DNA of 5,132 bases from an uncultured Clostridia bacterium (GCA_944387905.1 CALXGU010000121.1:1-5132); one strand, 5' to 3'. Counted from the stretch's first letter, positions 1 through 5,132 are shown. Notes: a model not told the origin generated them from the letters alone. Translations and numbers: made by a program.

Positions 1-606
1 GCCTGTAATATCCGAACTTTAAACGGATACCCTGTATTTGACATTATTTTTCGCGATGAACTTATAAAAGATGTAAAACTTTCAGTAATGGGCATGCATA
101 ATATTGCAAATGCGCTTGCTGCTGTCTGCTGTGCCAAATCCTATGGTATAGACAATCGTGCCATTTTAAGCGGTCTGGAGAACTTTAAAGGTGCCGACAG
201 AAGATTTCAGATAATCAAAGAATTGAACGGGGCATACATTGCAGACGATTATGCACATCATCCCACTGAAATCAGCGCTACTATAAACGCTGCCAAAGCC
301 GGAAATTATAAAAAAATCACAGTTATTTTTCAGCCCCATACTTTCACTCGTACAAAATTGCTCCAAGATAAATTTATATCAGCTCTCAGTGCGGCTGACA
401 AAGTGATATTGACTGATATATACAGTGCAAGAGAGATTAATACGATCGGAGCAAATGTCCTTGATATTGTAAAACAAATAAACGGGGCTGAGTATATTAG
501 CAGCAAGCAAGAAATTGCGGACTATATAAAAAGAAATGCACGTCCGGATGAATTATTCATACTTATGGGCGCCGGAGATATTAATTTGACCGCAGAGTTA
601 CTCTGA
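1..606 (+). CDS. murC: UDP-N-acetylmuramate--L-alanine ligase, C-terminal part (5' end outside window)
   Basis: MurC is the cytoplasmic ATP-dependent ligase that adds L-alanine to UDP-MurNAc, the first amino acid of the peptidoglycan stem peptide. The frame is open from base 1 and ends with TGA at 604-606, giving 201 residues, a bit under half of the usual roughly 450-460. Visible Mur-ligase signatures are GMHNIANALAA (visible residues 31-41, the central-domain HN motif that also binds substrate), DDYAHHPTEI (82-91, the strongly conserved MurC motif at the start of the C-terminal domain), QPHTFTR (111-117) and the terminal MGAGDI (189-194). The AHHP motif separates MurC from MurD, MurE and MurF. 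The true start lies upstream, so the first Met codon at 88 is internal. The last 9 bases overlap the converging isomerase gene, and no terminator is seen right after the stop. Confidence 0.95.
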   Translation, partial: ACNIRTLNGYPVFDIIFRDELIKDVKLSVMGMHNIANALAAVCCAKSYGIDNRAILSGLENFKGADRRFQIIKELNGAYIADDYAHHPTEISATINAAKAGNYKKITVIFQPHTFTRTKLLQDKFISALSAADKVILTDIYSAREINTIGANVLDIVKQINGAEYISSKQEIADYIKRNARPDELFILMGAGDINLTAELL

Positions 607-1380
607 TAATATTTTACGAAGATATTCTGCTGATTTTCTTATTTGGTCGTATGAAGTATAATTATTGCTGTATACCTCTATAAGCGCAGGGCCCTTGTAT
701 CCGTTGTCTTTCAGGATCCCGAATATTTTTTTATGATCAGCTTTACCTTCGCCGGGAAGCATGCATATATGCTGATCATCAAAATCATTTATATGGAAAT
801 TCACTATATTTTTACCCATCGCGTTGCACAGCTCATAAGGGTCGCTTCCACCCTTATGAGCTTGTTTTATATCGAAAGTGAATTTAATTTTATCCCCCAG
901 AAGCTCGACAAGCTTATGTGCGATATCAGGATGGTTTATACTGTTGAAAAAGACATTTTCATGAGCAATACATACACCGTAAGTCTGCGACAGCTCATAG
1001 ATAGGTTTGAGGCATTCAATATACTGATCGATATCTGATACGGCGAGTCCTCTGTCTCCATGCATATTTATCACCTCAGCGCCCAGATATTCAGCCGCTT
1101 CGCAGTACTTTGCATATAGTTTGCATGCATCACTTACTCGCCTGTCATATATAGAAAAAAACATATAATTTTCTATAGCGCTGGTAAACGGATGTACAGA
1201 ATACACTCTGAGTCCAGCTTTTCGGCACTTTCTTCCGAATTCTTTTATATAATCCGAATCCAGTTCACTGAAAGTATTGATAAAAAGTTCGCATATATCA
1301 AAGCCAAGCTCTTTTGCAAGTTCTACCGTTTTTTCGGGATGCTGTGGATAAAAGCTGGCAAGAGACAAGCCTATTTCCAT
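598..1380 (-). CDS. Sugar phosphate isomerase/epimerase family protein (xylose-isomerase-like TIM barrel)
   Basis: This is a 260-residue protein of the AP-endonuclease-2/xylose-isomerase-like TIM-barrel superfamily, whose members isomerise or epimerise sugars and inositol derivatives using a divalent metal. The barrel starts at the first strand (MEIGLSL). The expected metal/catalytic positions are present: His63 (SVHPF), His107 (NMHGD), Glu141 (AHENVFF), Asp170 (FTFDIKQAH, with His175), His196 (NFHINDF) and Glu235 (LIEVY). The length is typical and there is no signal peptide. The frame is open 31 codons further upstream, but the Met at 1380 is chosen because AGGAG (1387-1391) stands 6 bases before it and the homology-like sequence starts there; the upstream extension would also cover the promoter. 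The gene appears monocistronic, with its own promoter at 1445-1473. The substrate cannot be read from sequence; IolE/IolI-like, hydroxypyruvate isomerase-like and tagatose-epimerase-like roles all remain possible. Confidence 0.85.
   Translation of the reverse strand: MEIGLSLASFYPQHPEKTVELAKELGFDICELFINTFSELDSDYIKEFGRKCRKAGLRVYSVHPFTSAIENYMFFSIYDRRVSDACKLYAKYCEAAEYLGAEVINMHGDRGLAVSDIDQYIECLKPIYELSQTYGVCIAHENVFFNSINHPDIAHKLVELLGDKIKFTFDIKQAHKGGSDPYELCNAMGKNIVNFHINDFDDQHICMLPGEGKADHKKIFGILKDNGYKGPALIEVYSNNYTSYDQIRKSAEYLRKILSE
830..862. repeat. Perfect 13-bp inverted repeat inside the isomerase gene, terminator-like on the + strand
   Basis: The arms AGCTCATAAGGGT (830-842) and ACCCTTATGAGCT (850-862) are perfect complements around a 7-base loop. 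On the + strand the stem is followed by TGTTTTAT, a modest U-tract, so it could stop transcripts running on from murC, which has no terminator of its own at 606. On the mRNA of the isomerase gene it would be a hairpin covering codons for His175 to Leu184. The repeat is directly visible; the terminator role is inference. Confidence 0.55.
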
Positions 1381-1425
1381 ATTTTTCTCCTGTAAATATA
1401 TAGTTTTTTTACCATTCAGTATATA

Positions 1426-1454
1426 TTGAAAACTACTATCATATATTGTATCAT
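1426..1454 (+). promoter_or_regulatory. Sigma-A-type promoter of the small membrane protein gene
   Basis: TTGAAA (1426-1431) and TATCAT (1449-1454) are separated by exactly 17 bases. Transcription would start near 1461, about 20 bases before the GGGAG ribosome binding site at 1481. The -10 hexamer overlaps the -10 of the minus-strand promoter by two bases (1449-1450), so one polymerase would exclude the other. Confidence 0.6.
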
Positions 1455-1473
1455 TTAAGTAAACCGTAATCAA
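1445..1473 (-). promoter_or_regulatory. Sigma-A-type promoter of the isomerase gene
   Basis: Read on the minus strand, TTGATT (1473-1468) and TACAAT (1450-1445) are separated by exactly 17 bases, and TGA directly before TACAAT makes an extended -10. The start of transcription would fall near 1438, giving a leader of about 57 bases before the ATG at 1380. It shares its DNA with the opposite-facing promoter of the small membrane protein gene. Confidence 0.65.
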
Positions 1474-1480
1474 GCATAAC

Positions 1481-1485
1481 GGGAG
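1481..1485 (+). promoter_or_regulatory. Ribosome binding site deciding a TTG start
   Basis: GGGAG directly abuts the ATG at 1486, which leaves no spacer and makes that ATG unlikely to be used. The in-frame TTG at 1495 lies 9 bases downstream, within the working range, and is followed by AAT ATT TCA. The TTG also lies in an AT-only-type weak inverted repeat (1493-1500 with 1511-1518). Confidence 0.5.
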
Positions 1486-1494
1486 ATGTTAATT

Positions 1495-1716
1495 TTGAAT
1501 ATTTCAAAACATTCAAAAATTGCCCTGTTCATTTTTACTGGTTTATGGGCAGTTATAATGTTTACTATCAGTTTGCTTTTATACTGTAAGATAGAAGTAT
1601 GCCGGCATTTTTCATATAATGTGATTTTGGAGTTTTCCAAGGCAATAAATCTATGGTACATATTAAGTATCCTGACAGCCTGCGCTGTTGACATAATAAA
1701 TAAAAAAAGGCGGTAA
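1495..1716 (+). CDS. Small two-helix membrane protein of unknown function
   Basis: I do not recognise this 73-residue protein. It has a short polar, basic N-terminus (MNISKHSK), a hydrophobic stretch at about residues 9-31 (rich in Leu, Ile, Phe, ending LLLYC), a polar linker at about 32-50 with Cys31 and Cys36, a second hydrophobic stretch at about 52-67, and a basic tail NKKRR. By the positive-inside rule both ends probably face the cytoplasm. TTG at 1495 is preferred over ATG at 1486 because GGGAG (1481-1485) abuts the ATG; with the ATG the product is 76 residues. Support for a real gene comes from a well-spaced promoter (1426-1454), the ribosome binding site, the membrane-protein composition and a terminator placed exactly at its stop. 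It is the only + strand gene between two minus-strand units. A conserved family was not identified by eye. Confidence 0.6.
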   Translation: MNISKHSKIALFIFTGLWAVIMFTISLLLYCKIEVCRHFSYNVILEFSKAINLWYILSILTACAVDIINKKRR

Positions 1717-1728
1717 CCGCCTTTTTTT
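1702..1728. terminator. Bidirectional intrinsic terminator shared by two converging genes
   Basis: The stem AAAAAAAGGCGG (1702-1713) / CCGCCTTTTTTT (1717-1728) is a perfect 12-bp inverted repeat with a 3-base loop. The GGCGG/CCGCC core is followed by seven T residues on either strand, so it works in both directions: for the small + strand gene and for the asnS-aminotransferase operon on the minus strand. The loop TAA (1714-1716) is the stop codon of the small gene, and the minus-strand stop TAA (1729-1727) lies in the flanking tract. Confidence 0.93.
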
Positions 1729-3007
1729 ATTTTTCTGTCAATATTTTTTCAACTGCCGCTATTTTGACGCATACAATAAATCTTTCAACAGCAGCCTCCA
1801 GCTGATCTATACTGGGGAATGAAGGAGCTATACGGATATTGCTGTCAAAAGGATCTTTTCCGTATGGATATGTGTCCCCCACCTTCGTCAAGGTAAGTCC
1901 CGCATTTAACGCCAGCTCATATACTTTGCTTGCGCAGCCTTCCAAAACATTAAAGCTTATAAAATATCCGCCTTCCGGTTCTGTCCAGTCCGCTATGCCG
2001 GTACCGGCAAGTTCTCTTTTAAAAGCTGATATGACAGCGTCAAATTTAGGCTTCATAATAGCAGCATGACGCTTCATGTGATCAAGCATTCCCTGCTTGT
2101 TTTTAAAAAATGCCACATGTCTAAGCTGGTTTATTTTATCGGGACCGATCGTTTGGATCGAAAGCAGTTTTTTGATTTGTTCTATGTTTTCACTGCTTGC
2201 AGACATCAGAGCGACCCCGCTCCCCGGAAAAGTTATTTTTGATGTCGACGCAAACATAATAGGCATATTCGGCATACCTGATTTTTCACATTCTTTAAGT
2301 ATATTAAGTAATTTTTTGTTGCCGTTGAAGTCATGTATAGCATATGCGTTATCCCAAAAAATTCTGAAGTCCTTAGCTGCAGGCTTAAGCTGTGCAAAAG
2401 CACGAACAACTTCATCAGAATACGTTATGCCGGTTGGGTTTGAATACTTAGGCACACACCATATACCCTTTACACACGGATCAGATTCCGCATACTTTTT
2501 TACCATCTGCATATCCGGTCCGTCAGAATTCAACGGAACGGTTATCATTTCTATGCCGAACTGACTGCAAATTGCAAAATGTCTGTCATATCCCGGTGCA
2601 GGACATAAAAACCTGATTTTTTCTTCTTTACACCATGGTCTCTCACTGTCACAAAATCCGAAGGAAAATGCTCTTGCGATAGTGTCGTACATCATATTTA
2701 AGCTTGAATTACCGCCAAGGATAATGTTGCGCTCATCTAAATCAAATACATCGGCAAACAGCCTTTTTGCACTCGGTAGACCATCGAGCCCACCGTAATT
2801 TCTGCAGTCTATTCCTTCATCAGTAATACACTGTTCGTTTTCTGTTACAATACTAAGGATATTTTCTGAAATATCAAGCTGCTGTTTATCCGGCTTTCCC
2901 CGTGCCATATCCAGCTTTATTCCGTCTTTTTTGAATTCTTCATATTTTTCAAGCAGTTTTGAACGGATTTGACAAAGCTGCTCCCTGCTCATTGATTGAT
3001 ATGTCAT
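1727..3007 (-). CDS. Pyridoxal-phosphate-dependent aminotransferase, aspartate aminotransferase subgroup Ic (MocR-like fold) type
   Basis: This 426-residue class I/II fold aminotransferase most likely interconverts aspartate plus 2-oxoglutarate with oxaloacetate plus glutamate in the cytoplasm. The N-terminal LDMARGKPDKQQLD (32-45) and the DCRNYGGLDGLP segment (68-79) are hallmarks of the subgroup found in many Clostridia and Actinobacteria. GGNSS (98-102) forms part of the cofactor phosphate pocket; PGYDRH (138-143), YSNPTG (188-193) and DNAY (219-222) hold the cofactor; Lys257 in STSKITFPGSG is the Schiff-base lysine; Arg392 in NIRIAPS should bind the substrate carboxylate. The Met at 3007 is chosen over the upstream one at 3064 because GGAG (3014-3017) lies 6 bases before it and the upstream extension would run into asnS. 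It follows asnS by 13 bases and ends at the bidirectional terminator, so the two are cotranscribed. Aspartate as the substrate is a family-level inference; another dicarboxylic or broad-range specificity is possible. Confidence 0.9.
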   Translation of the reverse strand: MTYQSMSREQLCQIRSKLLEKYEEFKKDGIKLDMARGKPDKQQLDISENILSIVTENEQCITDEGIDCRNYGGLDGLPSAKRLFADVFDLDERNIILGGNSSLNMMYDTIARAFSFGFCDSERPWCKEEKIRFLCPAPGYDRHFAICSQFGIEMITVPLNSDGPDMQMVKKYAESDPCVKGIWCVPKYSNPTGITYSDEVVRAFAQLKPAAKDFRIFWDNAYAIHDFNGNKKLLNILKECEKSGMPNMPIMFASTSKITFPGSGVALMSASSENIEQIKKLLSIQTIGPDKINQLRHVAFFKNKQGMLDHMKRHAAIMKPKFDAVISAFKRELAGTGIADWTEPEGGYFISFNVLEGCASKVYELALNAGLTLTKVGDTYPYGKDPFDSNIRIAPSFPSIDQLEAAVERFIVCVKIAAVEKILTEK

Positions 3008-3020
3008 TTTTTTCTCCAAA

Positions 3021-4403
3021 TTATAAGTCTGCGTTTTTAACCGTTCTCGGAAACGGCAATACATCTCTGATATTTGCCATTCCGGTAACGTACATTATAA
3101 GACGCTCAAAGCCCAAGCCGAAACCGGCATGTTTTGTTCCGCCGTACTTGCGCAAATCAAGATAGAATGAGTATGCATCCTTATTTAGTCCCAGTTTTTC
3201 TATTTTTTCTGTCAGAACATCAAGACGCTCTTCTCTCTGGCTGCCGCCGATTATTTCGCCGACACCTGGCACAAGCAAATCCATTGCCGCCACTGTCTTA
3301 TTGTCATCATTCATACGCATATAAAACGCTTTTATCTCAGCAGGGTAGTCGATTACGAAAACAGGTTTTTTATATATTTTTTCAGTTATATAGCGCTCAT
3401 GCTCGGTCTGCAGATCCATACCCCAGCTCACAGGATACTCAAATTTTTCTCCCGACTGCTCTAAAAGCTCAACTGCCTCTGTATATGTCACTCGTCCGAA
3501 TTCATTGTTTACTATGTTATTAAGTCTTTCAAGCAGCGTCTTGTCTATAAAGCTGTTGAAAAATTCAAGCTCATAGCTGCAATTTTCAAGAAGATATGAA
3601 ATCACATATTTTATCATTTTTTCTGCAAGTTCCATATCATCTTTAAGATCCGCAAAAGCGATTTCCGGCTCTATCATCCAAAATTCTGCCGCATGTCTTG
3701 CCGTATTGGAGTTCTCCGCACGAAATGTAGGTCCAAAAGTATAGATTTTATCAAATGCCTGAGCAAAACACTCTCCGTTCAGCTGACCTGACACTGTGAG
3801 AAATGTACTCTTTTGAAAGAAATCTCGGGAAAAATCAGGCTTGCCGTTTATCTTGTCAAAATCCAGAGCGGTTACCCGAAACATCTCGCCTGCGCCTTCA
3901 CAGTCTGATGTAGTAATAATAGGAGTGTGAACATAGGTAAATCCATTTTCGTTGAAAAACTTGTGTATGGCATATGCCGCTTTAGAACGAACTCTGAAGA
4001 CCGCCGACATTGTATTTGTTCTCGGACGCAGATGTGTCATAGTCCTAAGATATTCAAGTGTATGCCGTTTTTTCTGTAAAGGATAATCAGAAGTACTCTC
4101 TCCCTCAACTGTTATGCTAGACGCTTTTACTTCAAACGGCTGCTTTGCCTGAGGAGTTGAACAAAGCACGCCTTTCACTACAAGAGACGCGCCTACATTC
4201 TGTTTTACGATTTCTTCGTAATTGACAAGACTGCCATTCTCAATTACAATCTGAAGACTTTTAAAATGACTTCCGTCATTTAATTCAATGAATGCGAAAT
4301 TCTTAGAATCACGTATTGTACGTACCCATCCGCATACAGTAATTTCTTTATCAAAATACACTTCAGGCGAACCATATATCTGTGATACCGTTATATATTT
4401 CAT
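3021..4403 (-). CDS. asnS: Asparagine--tRNA ligase (class IIb)
   Basis: AsnRS charges tRNA-Asn with asparagine in the cytoplasm. The 460-residue protein has an N-terminal OB-fold anticodon-binding domain (about 17-105, VCGWVRTIRDSKNFAF) and a class II catalytic domain. Motif 2 is FRAENSNTARHAAEFWMIEPE (starting at 227), and motif 3 is GFGLGFERL (427-435) with the ATP-binding Arg434. The KSTFLTVSGQLNGE segment (198-211) and the RHAAEFWM form distinguish it from AspRS. Its length and C-terminus (NIRDVLPFPRT) resemble the longer E. coli-type enzyme (466 residues) more than the 430-residue B. subtilis type. The Met at 4403 is chosen because GGAGG (4412-4416) stands 8 bases upstream; the earlier Met at 4427 has no such site. 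It is first gene of a two-gene operon with the aminotransferase. The leader is only about 40 bases, too short for a T-box riboswitch. Confidence 0.97.
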   Translation of the reverse strand: MKYITVSQIYGSPEVYFDKEITVCGWVRTIRDSKNFAFIELNDGSHFKSLQIVIENGSLVNYEEIVKQNVGASLVVKGVLCSTPQAKQPFEVKASSITVEGESTSDYPLQKKRHTLEYLRTMTHLRPRTNTMSAVFRVRSKAAYAIHKFFNENGFTYVHTPIITTSDCEGAGEMFRVTALDFDKINGKPDFSRDFFQKSTFLTVSGQLNGECFAQAFDKIYTFGPTFRAENSNTARHAAEFWMIEPEIAFADLKDDMELAEKMIKYVISYLLENCSYELEFFNSFIDKTLLERLNNIVNNEFGRVTYTEAVELLEQSGEKFEYPVSWGMDLQTEHERYITEKIYKKPVFVIDYPAEIKAFYMRMNDDNKTVAAMDLLVPGVGEIIGGSQREERLDVLTEKIEKLGLNKDAYSFYLDLRKYGGTKHAGFGLGFERLIMYVTGMANIRDVLPFPRTVKNADL

Positions 4404-4449
4404 GCTTTTTTCCTCCGGTAAAAACATATGCTTTTTAAGACCACTGCAT

Positions 4450-4478
4450 ATTATACTATGCTGTCAAAAAAAATACAA
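4450..4478 (-). promoter_or_regulatory. Promoter of the asnS-aminotransferase operon
   Basis: On the minus strand a perfect TATAAT (4455-4450) is preceded at 17 bases by a weak TTGTAT (4478-4473). Transcription would start near 4443. A perfect TTGACA (4467-4462) also occurs, but it is only 6 bases from TATAAT and has no good -10 of its own 16-18 bases downstream, so it is probably not the partner. A 5-bp inverted repeat, GCATA/TATGC (4446-4450 and 4457-4461), brackets the -10 and might bind a regulator. No terminator separates this site from rseC, so read-through from upstream is possible. Confidence 0.6.
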
Positions 4479-4486
4479 TAGAAAAA

Positions 4487-4891
4487 TTATTTTTTATTTA
4501 ACACCCTTACCACTTTAGGCCGAACTTTATTTAAATACTTGTCCGACACGGATATATACCTTACCGCCGCGGCTGACATCACAAAAAGTATAACAGCCGC
4601 AATCCAGGCGGCTGTTATATTATATCCGCAAATAACCGAATAACTGATTACCGGTAAAAATACCGGGAGCAAAAAGATAACAAGCATTCCCAAAAGGACA
4701 TAACCTGATCTTGATTGTATCTCTACGATTGAGCCTACGGTCACATCAATATCACACACAGCTCTGACATCAACCGTCTGACCGGAACAGCCGCTGCAGC
4801 TGCCACAATCGCCGCAGCACGCTCCGCTTCTTACTACACTTACTAAGACATCTTTTGTATTGACTTGAGTTATTTTTCCCATCGCAGTCAT
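4487..4891 (-). CDS. SoxR-reducing system RseC/MucC family membrane protein
   Basis: This 134-residue protein has the layout of the RseC/MucC family (Pfam RseC_MucC): a small N-terminal beta-rich part with a cysteine cluster, two adjacent membrane helices, and a short basic tail. The cluster ACCGDCGSCSGC places Cys25, 26, 29, 32 and 35 within 11 residues, suited to an iron-sulfur cluster or another metal. Helices lie at about 64-85 and 92-113. Family members are linked in enterobacteria to reduction of SoxR and to sigma-E control through RseB; in Clostridia, where those partners are absent, the role is unknown and probably redox-related. The ATG at 4891 lies 3 bases after the stop of the upstream gene and has no well-spaced ribosome binding site (only a weak GGCGGA about 12 bases away), so translation is probably coupled; Met4 at 4882 is an alternative start. 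The region for the second helix carries a perfect inverted repeat (4589-4619). Confidence 0.85.
   Translation of the reverse strand: MTAMGKITQVNTKDVLVSVVRSGACCGDCGSCSGCSGQTVDVRAVCDIDVTVGSIVEIQSRSGYVLLGMLVIFLLPVFLPVISYSVICGYNITAAWIAAVILFVMSAAAVRYISVSDKYLNKVRPKVVRVLNKK
4589..4619 (-). repeat. Perfect 12-bp inverted repeat inside the rseC-family gene, terminator-like on the coding strand
   Basis: TATAACAGCCGC (4589-4600) and GCGGCTGTTATA (4608-4619) are perfect complements around a 7-base loop. On the coding (minus) strand the stem is followed by CTTTTTG, so the mRNA contains a GC-cored hairpin plus a five-U run, in the shape of an intrinsic terminator. GCGGCTG recurs at 4569-4575, so the middle strand could instead pair with it over 7 bp. 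The repeat is seen directly; a stop or attenuation role is inference. Confidence 0.5.
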
Positions 4892-4894
4892 AAT

Positions 4895-5132
4895 TCAACT
4901 TACATCCGCCATTACATAGTATTTGCCGACTACTCCAATTTTATAATCTCCCGGTATCACAGCATATATCGGCATGCTGTTTACGCCTTTTGTCTGAGGT
5001 TTATTCTGACAATCAATGACTATTGTAACATCTGATTCTTTCAGTTGGGCGATATCTGAAGCTATACCTCTGAAAGTCACGTCGATATATTTATCCGTAA
5101 CATTTATGTTTTGACCTTCCGCCGCGTTTTCA
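4895..5132 (-). CDS. YbbR-like domain protein, C-terminal fragment (5' end outside window)
   Basis: The frame runs to the right edge and yields 78 residues ending at TGA (4897-4895). The pattern YIDVTFRG, then a Leu-Lys-Glu-Ser-Asp-Val segment leading to VTIVIDC, then the SMPIYAVIPGDYKIG stretch and a closing beta strand YYVMADVS, matches one YbbR repeat: a strand ending in xGxxxxI, an alternating strand ending in an Asp, a short turn with Gly, and two more strands. YbbR-like proteins are extracellular beta-repeat proteins anchored by an N-terminal helix; in Firmicutes the CdaR member regulates the cyclic-di-AMP synthase CdaA. The N-terminal helix and any other repeats are outside the window, so the assignment rests on one repeat. 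A GTG at 5080 is internal, not the start. It sits 3 bases upstream of the RseC-family gene and is probably cotranscribed with it. Confidence 0.6.
   Translation of the reverse strand, partial: ENAAEGQNINVTDKYIDVTFRGIASDIAQLKESDVTIVIDCQNKPQTKGVNSMPIYAVIPGDYKIGVVGKYYVMADVS

Noticed and set aside
733..779. 9-bp inverted repeat ATGATCAGC/GCTGATCAT in the isomerase gene
   Set aside because: The 29-base loop makes such a pair likely by chance; no U-tract or other context.
1381..1473. 31-codon N-terminal extension of the isomerase
   Set aside because: It is not barrel-like, would cover the gene's own promoter and binding site, and AGGAG points to the Met at 1380.
1470..1694. 74-codon open frame on the minus strand opposite the small membrane protein gene
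   Set aside because: It has no ribosome binding site before its start, its start lies just past the terminator, and its sequence looks like antisense; the + strand frame has promoter, binding site and membrane-protein composition.
1996..2009. 14-bp palindrome TGCCGGTACCGGCA in the aminotransferase gene
   Set aside because: A palindrome of this size is near chance expectation for 5 kb and reads as ordinary Ala-Gly-Thr-Gly codons.
2083..2105. CAAGCA/TGCTTG hairpin followed by T residues on the + strand
   Set aside because: Only 6 bp, antisense inside the aminotransferase gene with no + strand transcript expected there after the 1702-1728 terminator.
2097..2564. 155-codon + strand open frame
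   Set aside because: It lies wholly antisense to the aminotransferase gene, whose motifs and active-site lysine are unmistakable; no ribosome binding site or family resemblance was seen.
3134..3523. 129-codon + strand open frame
   Set aside because: It is antisense to asnS motif 3 and neighbouring conserved sequence and has no support of its own.
4266..4283. 7-bp hairpin in asnS with a GGAA (GNRA-type) tetraloop on the mRNA
   Set aside because: Several 7-bp repeats with short loops are expected by chance in a window this long; no further support.
4404..4486. T-box riboswitch before asnS
   Set aside because: The predicted leader is about 40 bases, with no Stem I, no T-box sequence and no terminator/antiterminator pair.

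Overview
The window looks like ordinary chromosome from a low-GC, strictly Gram-positive-type bacterium, most likely a member of the Clostridia (Oscillospirales/Ruminococcaceae-like). The reasons are AT-rich intergenic DNA, strong GGAG-type ribosome binding sites 6-8 bases before most starts, sigma-A-like promoters, and a gene set (murC, an RseC-family Cys-rich membrane protein beside a YbbR-like protein, an E. coli-type AsnRS, a subgroup-Ic aspartate aminotransferase) familiar from that group. The lineage is an inference, not something the sequence proves.

Layout, left to right. Bases 1-606 (+) hold the C-terminal 201 residues of MurC. It converges on, and overlaps by 9 bases, a minus-strand gene (598-1380) for a xylose-isomerase-like TIM-barrel sugar isomerase/epimerase. 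Bases 1381-1494 are a compact regulatory region with two promoters lying on the same DNA in opposite directions, one for the isomerase and one for a 73-residue two-helix membrane protein (1495-1716, +) of unknown function. That small gene ends inside a bidirectional intrinsic terminator (1702-1728) which also ends the minus-strand operon coming from the right.

From the right edge, everything is on the minus strand: the C-terminal end of a YbbR-like domain protein (4895-5132), an RseC/MucC-family membrane protein only 3 bases downstream (4487-4891), then a new promoter (4450-4478), asnS (3021-4403) and an aspartate-type aminotransferase (1727-3007) 13 bases after it. AsnRS uses asparagine and the aminotransferase probably makes aspartate, asparagine's precursor, so the pair forms a small aspartate/asparagine unit.

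I found no mobile element, CRISPR array, tRNA, rRNA or recognisable new multi-gene system. The points most worth a second look are two perfect 12-13 bp inverted repeats with 7-base loops buried in coding sequence (830-862 and 4589-4619), the fully overlapping opposed promoters at 1426-1473, and the terminator that contains both converging stop codons.
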